Shown here piece by piece: positions 1-8,308 of a stretch of 64,000 nt of DNA; positions within the stretch are counted from its first letter, which is position 1; each line of letters starts with the position of its first letter. The stretch is from Vibrio sp. S9_S30 (GTDB lineage Bacteria > Pseudomonadota > Gammaproteobacteria > Enterobacterales > Vibrionaceae). Under the pieces are notes generated by a model. It did not search any database. It saw only the letters and a list, made by a program, of their open reading frames with translations, and had not been told where the DNA came from. The stretch is taken from the NCBI RefSeq assembly GCF_014694455.1, contig NZ_JAAUWT010000022.1, positions 1 to 64,000 on the forward strand, read 5' to 3'. Position numbers and translations under genes: made by a program.

Positions 1-42
1 GGCTTTGATTTTGAACACTTGCTAAGGCAAGTTTTCCACTGC

Positions 43-119
43 GGAGTGGTAGTTCAGTTGGTTAGAATACCGGCCTGTCACGCCGGGGGTCGCGGGTTCG
101 AGTCCCGTCCACTCCGCCA
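43..119 (+). tRNA. tRNA-Asp (anticodon GTC)
   Basis: Complete cloverleaf with encoded CCA. The acceptor arm GGAGTGG (43-49) pairs with CCACTCC (109-115), followed by the discriminator G and CCA at 117-119. The anticodon loop CTGTCAC carries GTC and the T-arm has GGGTTCGAGTCCC. The sequence is nearly that of the Escherichia coli tRNA-Asp. A tRNA-Asp commonly closes rRNA operons in enteric and Vibrio genomes, so bases 1-42 may be the spacer after a 5S rRNA lying outside the window; that is inference. Confidence 0.97.
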
Positions 120-130
120 TTTATTTAGAA

Positions 131-155
131 AGCCCAGTCTCTCGACTGGGCTTTT
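131..155 (+). terminator. Terminator after tRNA-Asp
   Basis: Inverted repeat AGCCCAGTC / GACTGGGCT with a four-base loop followed by a short T run, 11 bases after the tRNA CCA end. It fits an intrinsic terminator of the tRNA (or rRNA-tRNA) transcript. Confidence 0.85.
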
Positions 156-675
156 GTCGTTTTGTGGTTATGATACCGATTTAGAATAAACGCCCTTGGG
201 TGAGCAGCTCTTTAGTCATCAATGGGTGTTTTGTAACCCCAATCTTGCATCCTACCTAGCCGCTGTATACCAAGCAGTGACAAGCCCTAGAACGATATGC
301 CCTATTGAATCTCTATGCTTGTTGAGGTTGTTTGGAGGTGTTTTAAGCCTGAAGTGATACCAATCAGGAAAGTTAACGAGTCAGGTCTCTACACTCGCTC
401 TCTCTAATGCACATTTTGGCGACACGAACAGTATTCTCAAGAAAGCAATTCCAAGCGGCACAAACTTTGGGAACATTATCGTTATTATCGTTGAATTAAA
501 TGGTACATGTATATGATGTCCTTTTTAGTCTGCAGCCTTTTCTGATAATAGGGCGAATTTGTATGTTCAGCAGTGAGCCTATTGCTGATGAATTCAACCC
601 AGTCAGCGGCAAAACATCGGCTAAAAAGGTGTTTGGTTATTCAGAGTTGATGTGAATAGGTTTGTTGGGAAAGAC
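156..675. other. Gene-free stretch, possible decayed element
   Basis: About 520 bases between the tRNA terminator and the hemY terminator with no convincing coding region. Short open runs on the minus strand are broken by stops and have no start or ribosome binding site. The composition is mixed rather than simply AT-rich, which would fit a decayed insertion sequence or an rRNA-operon-flanking repeat, but I cannot assign it to a family by eye. Confidence 0.4.
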
Positions 676-701
676 AAAGCCAGCGATTTGTCGCTGGCTT
701 T
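676..701 (-). terminator. Terminator of the hem operon
   Basis: Perfect 11-bp stem AAAGCCAGCGA / TCGCTGGCTTT with loop TTTG, about 22 bases after the hemY stop in the direction of hem transcription. It is rich in A on one side and T on the other and could stop transcripts from either side. Confidence 0.85.
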
Positions 702-723
702 AAGAAGATGAGTCAAAGTGGGA

Positions 724-1908
724 TTAAGATTTGCTCTCCATTAACGCAAGCGCTTTACGTGAGACGTCCCCAGCGGCTTGAGTGAGCTGTTGCTTCTCTA
801 AAACATCCGCTAGGTAGGCGTAATCTGAAATGTCTTGTCGCAGTCTCAGTGCTTGCTCGAAATGGTACTGAGCTTCAGACCAGTTCTCTTGACGCATCAG
901 CAACTGAGCAAGCGTGCTGTGTATTGTCGCGCTGTCCCCCTCTTTTTGAAGCGCGCCTTGAAGAAGAACAACAGCCGGATGTAGATCGGGTAAGTTCATT
1001 TCGGAGATCAGTGAATACAGTTTGTCGTCAGGTTGCTTTTTCAGTCTATCTCTTACGATTATATAAGCTTGCGAATCGGCTTTACGCTCGATCAGTTGCT
1101 CTAGTAGGCAGTAGATAAGTGTGTCATCTTGGCGAGCCTTTTTCGGTAGCCCATTCCAGTATGCGAGTAGACCTTCACTTCCCTTTTGTTGAGCAACGTC
1201 GGCAAGTAACCCACATTGCGCTTTTAACATCAAAGAGTCGTGTTCAACTGGGTCAATGAGTTTGGCTTTCTTTAGCAGTGGCAATAGCTCAATCGTGTTC
1301 TGCCATAACGACAATTCTTTATAAACGGTTTTAAGAAGTTCGAGCACTATTGGATTGCAGGTATAGCGATCACGCAGGGAATGCAAGGTATCTAAAGCCA
1401 ATTCATATTGTGCGTCTTTCACAAGTTGTTTTGCTCTTGTCAGCTCTACTGCGAGATCGGAGTTTTCCTGCTTTGAAGCTAACGTTAAGTAATGATCGCG
1501 TTTGCTCTTATCGCCAAGCCCTTGTGCGGCTTCTGACGCAACAAGATAACAAAGCATTGGCATGTCATGATGGTTTGCCCAGCGGGTGACTTTTTTCTCT
1601 GCCCCTTTCCAGTCGCCTTCTAAAAGCATGATGATGCCTTCGTTTGTATAGCGACGGGCACGCTTCATTTTACGGACACTAAACCAGTTCCAAGTGGCGC
1701 TGCTGGTATAGAGGAGTTTTTTAATGAGGAATTCCAAGCCAAATAGTGCCGCAAGAATGATAATTATGAAGATCACCAGCGTTGTCACGCTCATTTCTAT
1801 CGTCTTATCGGCTATGGAGATTAAGACGTAGCCCTGTTGACCAGAAAACTGAGTACCAGCGTAAAGACCGACTCCCAGAATGACAAAGAGGAAAATTGCA
1901 CGAATCAT
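724..1908 (-). CDS. hemY: HemY, haem biosynthesis-associated TPR membrane protein
   Basis: A 394-residue inner-membrane protein of the gammaproteobacterial HemY family, not to be confused with protoporphyrinogen oxidase HemY of Gram-positives. Two N-terminal membrane segments (about residues 3-22 and 40-65) are followed by a long helical tetratricopeptide-type region with several A/L-rich repeats, ending near residue 380. The family is thought to support late haem or porphyrin handling, with the exact role unsettled. The start overlaps the hemX stop by four bases (ATGA), so translation is probably coupled. It is the last gene of the hemC-hemD-hemX-hemY operon and is followed by a strong terminator. 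Confidence 0.95.
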   Translation of the reverse strand: MIRAIFLFVILGVGLYAGTQFSGQQGYVLISIADKTIEMSVTTLVIFIIIILAALFGLEFLIKKLLYTSSATWNWFSVRKMKRARRYTNEGIIMLLEGDWKGAEKKVTRWANHHDMPMLCYLVASEAAQGLGDKSKRDHYLTLASKQENSDLAVELTRAKQLVKDAQYELALDTLHSLRDRYTCNPIVLELLKTVYKELSLWQNTIELLPLLKKAKLIDPVEHDSLMLKAQCGLLADVAQQKGSEGLLAYWNGLPKKARQDDTLIYCLLEQLIERKADSQAYIIVRDRLKKQPDDKLYSLISEMNLPDLHPAVVLLQGALQKEGDSATIHSTLAQLLMRQENWSEAQYHFEQALRLRQDISDYAYLADVLEKQQLTQAAGDVSRKALALMESKS

Positions 1909-3092
1909 TTAGTCTCCTCCGTAATTATGGTGGTCACCTCTCGGCGTAGGCGATCTGAAATGACGTCGGAAAGGAGTTCTTGTGACTCTAGTTTTACTGG
2001 GTAATTGACTTGGATGTTTTGTTTGCCCAATGTGGCGATACGTTGGTTAAATTTTTGGACAGCGGGTTCATCCAAATTAAAGAATTGAGTTGACCATTCA
2101 TGAGCGACTTTAAGTGCTGTTGAGAACACTTCGCCTTGTTCGGTGTATACCCCTTTCATTGCTGTTTCTAGCTTTGCTTTAATGTTCTCACGCAAGTAGA
2201 AATGCTGTTCAGGTGACAGTAGTGGGATAACATTGCCATCTCGGGTTCGGAAGGTAATGAATTGCTCTGAAAACTCACTTAAGGAGGCTTTTAGGTTTTG
2301 TTTCCAGTCGTTTATATCAGTTGATACTTTTTGTTGCTCAACAACCATACTCTCGGGAAGAATCGCATTGGCGAGCGGTAAACCATCGACTTGAAGCTGC
2401 AAACTCGTTAATGCAATGACCAATCCGTCTCGGTCAATTAATGGCAGCGATCGTAGATTGGTAATGTCATTTGCCATGGCTCTTCTCAAAGGAACCAAGC
2501 TCGGGTCATTAAGTGCTGCAATGCGCTGATCGGCACTTTCCATCAGTTTGGTCGCGCTGACAATATCGTGCTCTAAAAACAGCTTTCTACCTGCCAGTTT
2601 CACCAAATAATCAGATTCGGCTAGGAGCCAGTCATTTGGACGGCGACCTTTTACATCGGCCAATGCGAGTTGGAGGCTTTCAATGCTTTTTTGCTGTTGC
2701 TCTAACTCGACCTTAGTGCGGTTGACGGTGTCACGGTTTAGAGCGGCCGTTTCGTTTTTTACGGACTCCAATTCTTGAGCTAGGTTCGTTTGGGTCGCTT
2801 TAAATTGAGCCTTGAGCTGGGCGATTTCTTTTTCTTGTTGCTGTGTTTTTTGTTGGATTAGGTAGGTAAGACCGCCTCCGAAGATAAGCGAGAGAATGAT
2901 CGCAATCGTACCAAGCTTAACGCCTCTCTTGCCTTGTTTTTCTTCAAACTTAATAGGCTCACGTTCTTTGACTTGCGGTTTGTCTGCTTCTTGGCTTTGT
3001 GAAGGATCAGATGCCGTTTCCGTCGGCTCTATTGTCTCTTCTTGTGTTTCTTCAGGTTCAATGTGCTCGTTGTTGTTTTTTTTACTTACCAT
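1905..3092 (-). CDS. hemX: HemX, membrane-anchored HemX-family protein
   Basis: A 395-residue protein with an acidic, Glu/Pro/Gln-rich cytoplasmic N terminus (about residues 8-52), one membrane segment near residues 60-80, a coiled-coil stretch rich in K, E and Q (about 82-150), and a periplasmic helical domain with the family block LLAESDYLVKLAGRKLFLEHD. Databases often label this family uroporphyrinogen-III C-methyltransferase, but the sequence lacks a SAM-binding methyltransferase fold, so that label is not supported. It sits between hemD (14 bases upstream) and hemY (four-base overlap) in one transcription unit, which suggests a structural or scaffolding role in tetrapyrrole synthesis. 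Confidence 0.94.
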   Translation of the reverse strand: MVSKKNNNEHIEPEETQEETIEPTETASDPSQSQEADKPQVKEREPIKFEEKQGKRGVKLGTIAIILSLIFGGGLTYLIQQKTQQQEKEIAQLKAQFKATQTNLAQELESVKNETAALNRDTVNRTKVELEQQQKSIESLQLALADVKGRRPNDWLLAESDYLVKLAGRKLFLEHDIVSATKLMESADQRIAALNDPSLVPLRRAMANDITNLRSLPLIDRDGLVIALTSLQLQVDGLPLANAILPESMVVEQQKVSTDINDWKQNLKASLSEFSEQFITFRTRDGNVIPLLSPEQHFYLRENIKAKLETAMKGVYTEQGEVFSTALKVAHEWSTQFFNLDEPAVQKFNQRIATLGKQNIQVNYPVKLESQELLSDVISDRLRREVTTIITEETK

Positions 3093-3106
3093 GCTCTTGT
3101 CCTGTT

Positions 3107-3838
3107 TTATTTCTTGCTAACTGCATTCAGCAAGTCCGAATTTGCTGCGCTGCCTGTATTCACGATAGTTTGATAGCCCTGCTCTCTAGCGAGAATAGCT
3201 ATCCGTTGGCTTGGCACTAAAAGGCTTAAAGTATGTAGCCAGTCTTTTTGAGTTGTCGACATTGATTGTTCTAGGTAGCAGAGTTGTTCACTACTCGTGA
3301 CAATCAAAGTATCAACATTGCGGCTACGCCAATATTGAATAGAATTTTCCGGATTAAATGGAATCGGGTGTCGCTGATAAACTTCAGCGTATACGACTCT
3401 TGCCTTCTTATTCGACAGCGATTCAAAAATCAACTCTCTGCCACCGCTCCCCCGCAAGATCACTATGGAAAGCTGAGAAACGTTTTGCAATTGAGGCAAT
3501 TGCAGAAAGTGTTCACTGTCGCTGGTTGTTGGATAGTGTACTTTTTGTTGGGTCACTTTGCCTAATTTGTATGCGGTTTTTTGACCAATGGCAAGGTATG
3601 ACACGCTTTCTGGCCATTTGGCTTTCTGTTCTTTCAGTATTTTATGAGTGAAATGAACAGCGTGTTGGCTGACAGCGATAATAATATCGGCATGGTGAAG
3701 CTGATTAAGAAGTGCGTCGCTATTTTTGGATGGCTGGAACTGAATTAACGGATGGTGGATGGCATCAGTGTGCAGCGCTTGTAACGCTTCACACAGTTCG
3801 ATGCCATCTTGTCCCGGACGGGTGACCAATACCGCCAT
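3107..3838 (-). CDS. hemD: Uroporphyrinogen-III synthase
   Basis: A 243-residue cytosolic enzyme that cyclises hydroxymethylbilane to uroporphyrinogen III with inversion of ring D. The N terminus AVLVTRPGQDG is the typical opening of the family, the central LRGSGGRELIFESL and the VTSSEQL segment match the two-lobed HEM4 fold, and the length is normal. Sequence conservation in this family is low, so the call leans also on position: nine bases downstream of hemC and just before hemX, the usual hemCDXY order. Confidence 0.95.
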   Translation of the reverse strand: MAVLVTRPGQDGIELCEALQALHTDAIHHPLIQFQPSKNSDALLNQLHHADIIIAVSQHAVHFTHKILKEQKAKWPESVSYLAIGQKTAYKLGKVTQQKVHYPTTSDSEHFLQLPQLQNVSQLSIVILRGSGGRELIFESLSNKKARVVYAEVYQRHPIPFNPENSIQYWRSRNVDTLIVTSSEQLCYLEQSMSTTQKDWLHTLSLLVPSQRIAILAREQGYQTIVNTGSAANSDLLNAVSKK

Positions 3839-3847
3839 AAGACCTAC

Positions 3848-4786
3848 TTACTCATGATCCTGATATAAGCGCTTCAGAATGTCTTTTGCGCCTTGGTCAA
3901 GGAGTTGGTTAGCTAGGGTGACACCTAATTCCTGTGCTTTGGTTACTGGGCCTTTAATTTCACCGCGCACGATTTTGGAACCATCGGGCTCACCAACAAG
4001 CGCCCGGAGCCAAATCTCATCACCTTCGATAAGCGAGTAGCTACCAATTGGCACCTGACACCCGCCTTCGAGGGTTAGGTTCATTGCACGTTCAGCGGCA
4101 ACTCGATTTGCCGTTTCAGTATGATTTAAAGGTTCGAGTAACCGAATGAGGTATTCATCGTCTAATCGGCACTCAATACCCACAGCTCCTTGTCCTACGG
4201 CTGGAAGTGATTGTTCTGGTTCAATGAAACTGCAAATGCGTTCTTCCAATTTTAGACGCTTTAAGCCAGCGGCTGCGAGGATAATGGCATCATATTCACC
4301 GGCATCTAGTTTGCCGAGTCGAGTTCCGACATTCCCACGAAGTTCCTTGATGTTCAGATCGGGTCGATACTCTTTCAACTGGCATTGACGACGTAAACTG
4401 CAGGTCCCAACAACGGCACCTTGTGGAAGGTCGTCGATTGACGCGAAGGTGTTGGATACGAAGGCATCACGTGGGTCCTCACGCTCACAAATCGTCACCA
4501 GTCCCAGCCCTTCAGGAAAATCGACAGGAACGTCTTTCATCGAGTGAACCGCGAGGTCAGCACGACCTTCCAGCATTGCCACTTCAAGTTCTTTGACGAA
4601 CAACCCCTTTCCACCGACTTTCGCAAGTGGAGTGTCCAAGATAATGTCTCCCTTGGTCACCATAGTGACCAATTCAACGTTTAAGCCAGGATGCACCGCT
4701 TGCAAAGAATCTTTGACGAAATGCGCTTGCCAAAGGGCGAGTGGACTTTTTCTGGTTGCGATGCGAATGGGAGCTCTTTCGGACAT
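3848..4786 (-). CDS. hemC: Porphobilinogen deaminase (hydroxymethylbilane synthase)
   Basis: A 312-residue enzyme that joins four porphobilinogen units into hydroxymethylbilane. The N terminus MSERAPIRIATRKSPLALWQ, the VTKGD, GLFVKELE and HSMKDVP blocks, and the cofactor-attachment site LEGGCQVPIG with the dipyrromethane-binding Cys are all present. The reading frame is open 25 codons further upstream, but I chose the ATG at 4784-4786 because it matches the family N terminus and has a TGGAAA ribosome binding site. First gene of the hem operon, divergent from cyaA. Confidence 0.97.
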   Translation of the reverse strand: MSERAPIRIATRKSPLALWQAHFVKDSLQAVHPGLNVELVTMVTKGDIILDTPLAKVGGKGLFVKELEVAMLEGRADLAVHSMKDVPVDFPEGLGLVTICEREDPRDAFVSNTFASIDDLPQGAVVGTCSLRRQCQLKEYRPDLNIKELRGNVGTRLGKLDAGEYDAIILAAAGLKRLKLEERICSFIEPEQSLPAVGQGAVGIECRLDDEYLIRLLEPLNHTETANRVAAERAMNLTLEGGCQVPIGSYSLIEGDEIWLRALVGEPDGSKIVRGEIKGPVTKAQELGVTLANQLLDQGAKDILKRLYQDHE

Positions 4787-4905
4787 AATGTTTCCATATA
4801 GGTAAATCAGATGCACCAATCCTACCACTGTGTTCGGTAAAGTATTACTGTTTCGTCGCACCTAAAGTCTGCGTGGCTATCGATCTCGATATTAAGAAAA
4901 ATATA

Positions 4906-4921
4906 TGTGATTGGGATCTCA
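4906..4921 (+). promoter_or_regulatory. Putative CRP-cAMP site between hemC and cyaA
   Basis: TGTGATTGGGATCTCA matches the CRP consensus TGTGA-N6-TCACA at nine of ten defined bases. It lies in the divergent region about 170 bases upstream of the cyaA start. In E. coli CRP-cAMP represses cyaA, so a feedback site here is plausible. I could not place the cyaA promoter with confidence, so the direction of the effect is inference. Confidence 0.5.
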
Positions 4922-5091
4922 AATGTTCTTAGGTCTATTATTACTATATGGTAGGAGGGATGCCAGTGAATGTGGCAGGGCAAGATGTAGCAAAAATAAG
5001 AAAGCAAGTGTTCAGGATAGACGCTTATTCTTTACCCTTGAACATTAAAGTGTTAAATTGATCACGTTTTTGTGGCGATTATGAATGCACT

Positions 5092-7665
5092 TTGAACAAA
5101 AACATCAATTTAACTCATTATCAAGGAATCACCCCCTTGCAGGCATTTACAGAAACTCTTGTTCACAGATTGGATTTGTTGAATCAACAGCGTATTGATC
5201 GGGCATTGGCTCTGATGGATACGCAAAGTCAACGTGTATTCCATTTACTGCCTGCTCTCCTTCACTTCAATCATCCGTCCATTCCAGGTTATTTCGAAAG
5301 TCACGTTCCCTATGGCATTTTGGGATTCTCATTGAATCAAATTCAGCAGCAGTTTGTTGAGGATACGGAGCTGACGCTCGGTGAATCGTTAGAAACATCA
5401 GGCGAACCGGGAATTCTGGCACTCTATACAATGGGAAGTACGTCCTCGATTGGGCAGAGTACATCCAGTGATTTGGACGTTTGGGTATGTGTGTCACCAT
5501 CGATGCCCAAACGAGATAGAGATAATTTGACCAACAAGTGTTTGTTGATCACCGATTGGGCAAAAAACTTAGGTGTAGAAGCGAACTTTTTCTTGATGGA
5601 TGAAGAGCGTTTTCGAAGTAATTGTTCGGAAGAGATGACTGGGGACAACTGTGGTTCCTCGCAGCACTTACTATTGCTTGATGAATTTTATCGTTCTGCT
5701 GTACGGTTGGCAGGGCAGAGATTACTTTGGCAAGTCGTCCCTCCAGAAATGGAGGAAGCGTATGATGACTACGTTCAGAAGCTGGTTGCTAAAGGTGAAA
5801 TCGTCCGTAGTGAGTGGATCGATTTTGGTCAGCTTGATCGCATTCCTGCTGAAGAATACTTTGGCTCTAACTTGTGGCAGTTGTATAAAAGCATTGATTC
5901 GCCGTATAAATCGGTTCTTAAAGCGATTCTTCTGGAAGCCTATTCTTGGGAATACCCAGCGACTCGCCTCCTTTGTATTGATTCCAAACGCCGATTCTTC
6001 TCCCATGAACCCGATCTTTATGGGATGGATACGTATTATCTGATGCTCGAGAAAGTCACACTCTATTTAGAGCGGGTGAATGATCAACGTCGTTTGGATT
6101 TGGTTCGTCGTTGCTTCTATTTAAAAACTCACGAGAAGTTATCGCGTGAACCTGGAGTAGGATCGGTAGCATGGCGGCGAGAAGCGCTGAGTGACATGGT
6201 AAGGCGCTGGGGGTGGTCAGACAGTGTGATTGAAGAGCTGGATGATCGTCGTAACTGGAAGGTGGAGCAAGTCAAAGTGGTTCACCACGAATTGCTTGAT
6301 GCTCTGATGCTGAGTTACCGTAACTTGATTCAGTTTGCCCGCCGAAATGACATTACTTCAGCCATCAGTCCACAAGACATCAGCATTCTTGCACGCAAGC
6401 TTTACGCGGCTTTTGAAGTATTGCCGGGCAAAGTAACCTTACTCAACCCTCAGATTTCTCCGGATTTGCATGAATCCGATTTGAGCTTTATTCAAGTTTC
6501 TCCAGGTCGAACGAATAAAGTGGGCTGGTATCTGTATAAGCAGCCGCTAGATCCACACGCCATTATTGGTCAAAAACACTTAGAACATAATGAATATCTG
6601 AGTAAGTTGGTGGCGTGGTCCTTCTTTAATGGGTTGATCACAGAGTCGACTCGTTTGCACTCTGTGGTGCGAGAAGCGGAACTGGATATCGATAAGTTCT
6701 ACCAAATGGTGAGTGATTTGCGGAACACGTTTTCGTTGCATAAGCGTCGTCCTACAATGGAAGCGTTAGCGAGCCCGTGTGAGATAAGCCAATTGGCTAT
6801 GTTCATTAATTTTGAAAATGATCCTACTGTTGAATTGAAAGGCAAATCACTCAAAGTTGACTTGAAAGATATTGATATCTTTAGCTTTAGAGAAGAGCAC
6901 CGTAGTTTAGTTGGCAGTGTGGACTTGGTGTACCGAAATTCATGGCATGAAGTGCGTACGTTACATTTTACGGGTGAAACGGCGATACTGGATGCCTTGA
7001 AAACCGTTTTAGGCAAAATGCACCAAGATGCTTTACCGCCAGAGTCAGTCGATGTGTTTTGTTATAGCAAAAACTTGCGTGGTGTCATGCGTAACATGGT
7101 TTACCAGCTTCTGGCGGAGTGCATTGAATTGCGCTTGAAGCCTGTTGAGCAAGAGAAACGTCGCCGTTTTAAAGCCATTCGGATTGGTGAGCAAATGTAC
7201 GGCTTGTTTTTTGAACGCCGTGGTGTTTCTGTTCAGAAGCTGGAAAATTCGGTCGACTTCTACAGCAGCATATCGACCAATAAACTGAAGGGCTCACCTC
7301 TGATGATGCTCGATAAAGATCAGGACTATCAGATGCCAAATGTTGTCGATAGTTTTGCCAGTGAGGGTTTGATTCAATTTTTCTTCGAAGACACTATAAA
7401 AGGTTTTAACATTTACGTGTTGGATGAAGTGAATCGAGTGGAAGTGTACCACCAGTTTAGTGGCGACAAAGATGAAATGATCAGTAACGTGAATCGCTTC
7501 TATACATCCAATCAGGATGAATTAGAAATTAGCGCAAAGTTCATTAATTTTAATTTGCCTCAGTATTATCAAATCATGAACCCTGAAGACGGTGAACCTT
7601 ATGTTGTGCCTTATCGTAGTGGCTCTTCACCACAAAACCGTTCTAATAATGCTGTGAATGCTTGA
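5092..7665 (+). CDS. cyaA: Class I adenylate cyclase
   Basis: An 857-residue cytosolic enzyme that makes cAMP from ATP and so drives CRP-dependent catabolite control. The N-terminal half carries the class I catalytic signature GSTSSIGQSTSSDLDVWVC (about residues 115-133) and the downstream DLYGMDTYYLMLEKVTLYL region; the C-terminal half is the regulatory part that answers to the glucose phosphotransferase system. The start is TTG: no in-frame ATG lies nearby, and the E. coli gene also uses TTG, which limits expression. The ribosome binding site is weak, which fits a poorly translated gene. Divergent from hemC, followed by a strong terminator. Confidence 0.97.
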   Translation: MNKNINLTHYQGITPLQAFTETLVHRLDLLNQQRIDRALALMDTQSQRVFHLLPALLHFNHPSIPGYFESHVPYGILGFSLNQIQQQFVEDTELTLGESLETSGEPGILALYTMGSTSSIGQSTSSDLDVWVCVSPSMPKRDRDNLTNKCLLITDWAKNLGVEANFFLMDEERFRSNCSEEMTGDNCGSSQHLLLLDEFYRSAVRLAGQRLLWQVVPPEMEEAYDDYVQKLVAKGEIVRSEWIDFGQLDRIPAEEYFGSNLWQLYKSIDSPYKSVLKAILLEAYSWEYPATRLLCIDSKRRFFSHEPDLYGMDTYYLMLEKVTLYLERVNDQRRLDLVRRCFYLKTHEKLSREPGVGSVAWRREALSDMVRRWGWSDSVIEELDDRRNWKVEQVKVVHHELLDALMLSYRNLIQFARRNDITSAISPQDISILARKLYAAFEVLPGKVTLLNPQISPDLHESDLSFIQVSPGRTNKVGWYLYKQPLDPHAIIGQKHLEHNEYLSKLVAWSFFNGLITESTRLHSVVREAELDIDKFYQMVSDLRNTFSLHKRRPTMEALASPCEISQLAMFINFENDPTVELKGKSLKVDLKDIDIFSFREEHRSLVGSVDLVYRNSWHEVRTLHFTGETAILDALKTVLGKMHQDALPPESVDVFCYSKNLRGVMRNMVYQLLAECIELRLKPVEQEKRRRFKAIRIGEQMYGLFFERRGVSVQKLENSVDFYSSISTNKLKGSPLMMLDKDQDYQMPNVVDSFASEGLIQFFFEDTIKGFNIYVLDEVNRVEVYHQFSGDKDEMISNVNRFYTSNQDELEISAKFINFNLPQYYQIMNPEDGEPYVVPYRSGSSPQNRSNNAVNA

Positions 7666-7688
7666 AAGAATAACTTCCATCCGATCTT

Positions 7689-7715
7689 AAAAAGGAGCGC
7701 CTAGCGCTCCTTTTT
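7689..7715 (+). terminator. cyaA terminator
   Basis: Stem AAAAAGGAGCGC / GCGCTCCTTTTT with a three-base loop ending in a T run, 23 bases after the cyaA stop. The A-rich left arm means it could also act on the convergent cyaY transcript. Confidence 0.9.
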
Positions 7716-7721
7716 TGTGTT

Positions 7722-7768
7722 GCCCATTGTTTTCTGTACTGCCTATTGTTTTCTGTGCGGCTTATTGT
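7722..7768. repeat. 19-bp tandem repeat, about 2.5 copies
   Basis: Unit GCCYATTGTTTTCTGTRCK at 7722-7740 and 7741-7759, with a third copy cut short after GCTTATTGTT. It fills the short space between the cyaA terminator and the convergent cyaY stop. It is one of several short tandem repeats in the window. Confidence 0.85.
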
Positions 7769-7775
7769 TGGGGCT

Positions 7776-8090
7776 CTAGTCCCAATCTATTGATTCTTGT
7801 GCGTGCTTTTCACACTCTTCTTTGACCATAGCAATCAGTTCAACGCCCGTCTTCGAACAAATCCACTCATTATTTTGTCGTTTGAAGTGAAAGCCACCCG
7901 ATTTTGACGCCAGCCAAATCTCGTGCATAGGCTCTTGTCGGTTAATGATAATCTGAGAGCGGTTTTCAAACTCTAGGGTCATGACGTTACCCGACGTTTC
8001 ATAATCGATGTCCGCCCCTGAATCATCGATGGCTTCTTCGATAATTTGCAGTTGTTCATCCACTAGCTGATGAAATTCAGTATCGTTCAT
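7776..8090 (-). CDS. cyaY: CyaY, bacterial frataxin
   Basis: A 104-residue frataxin-fold protein that binds iron and modulates IscS-dependent iron-sulfur cluster assembly. The acidic N-terminal helix (EEAIDDSGADIDYE), the central strand block NVMTLEFENRSQIIINRQ, the PMHEIWLASKSGGFHF segment with the conserved Trp, and a total of about 105 residues are all typical. Convergent with cyaA and divergent from lptM-lysA, the standard gammaproteobacterial layout. Confidence 0.96.
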   Translation of the reverse strand: MNDTEFHQLVDEQLQIIEEAIDDSGADIDYETSGNVMTLEFENRSQIIINRQEPMHEIWLASKSGGFHFKRQNNEWICSKTGVELIAMVKEECEKHAQESIDWD

Positions 8091-8165
8091 CTCTTATATC
8101 CTATTGCTTTTCCTGAGTGTGGTGCGATTATAGAGGGCATTGAATGATTTATCACGAATTGCAGC

Positions 8166-8282
8166 ATGAAAAAGTCAATCACGGTACTTTTTATGTTTGT
8201 GGTACTCGGTATCGCCGGGTGCGGACAGACAGGAGCACTTTATTTACCCAGTGACTCCGAGCAAAACGAACAAACGCAATAG
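8166..8282 (+). CDS. lptM: LptM (YifL-type) small lipoprotein
   Basis: A 38-residue lipoprotein that is shorter than most gene-calling thresholds. The signal peptide MKKSITVLFMFVVLGIAGC ends in the lipobox IAGC with the lipidated Cys at residue 19, and the mature part begins GQTGALYLP. E. coli LptM (YifL) has the same form and the same place between cyaY and dapF. In E. coli LptM binds the LptD/LptE translocon and helps its oxidative maturation. The gene lies 26 bases ahead of lysA and probably opens the lptM-lysA-dapF operon. Confidence 0.88.
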   Translation: MKKSITVLFMFVVLGIAGCGQTGALYLPSDSEQNEQTQ

Positions 8283-8308
8283 CAATAAAAGAATACAGGG
8301 ATACAACA

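Noticed and set aside
1905..3092. HemX as uroporphyrinogen-III methyltransferase
   Set aside because: No SAM-binding methyltransferase motifs; the protein is a membrane-anchored coiled-coil type.
4822..5007. A 61-codon minus-strand frame upstream of hemC
   Set aside because: It lies in the hemC/cyaA regulatory region, lacks a ribosome binding site and has no recognisable domain.
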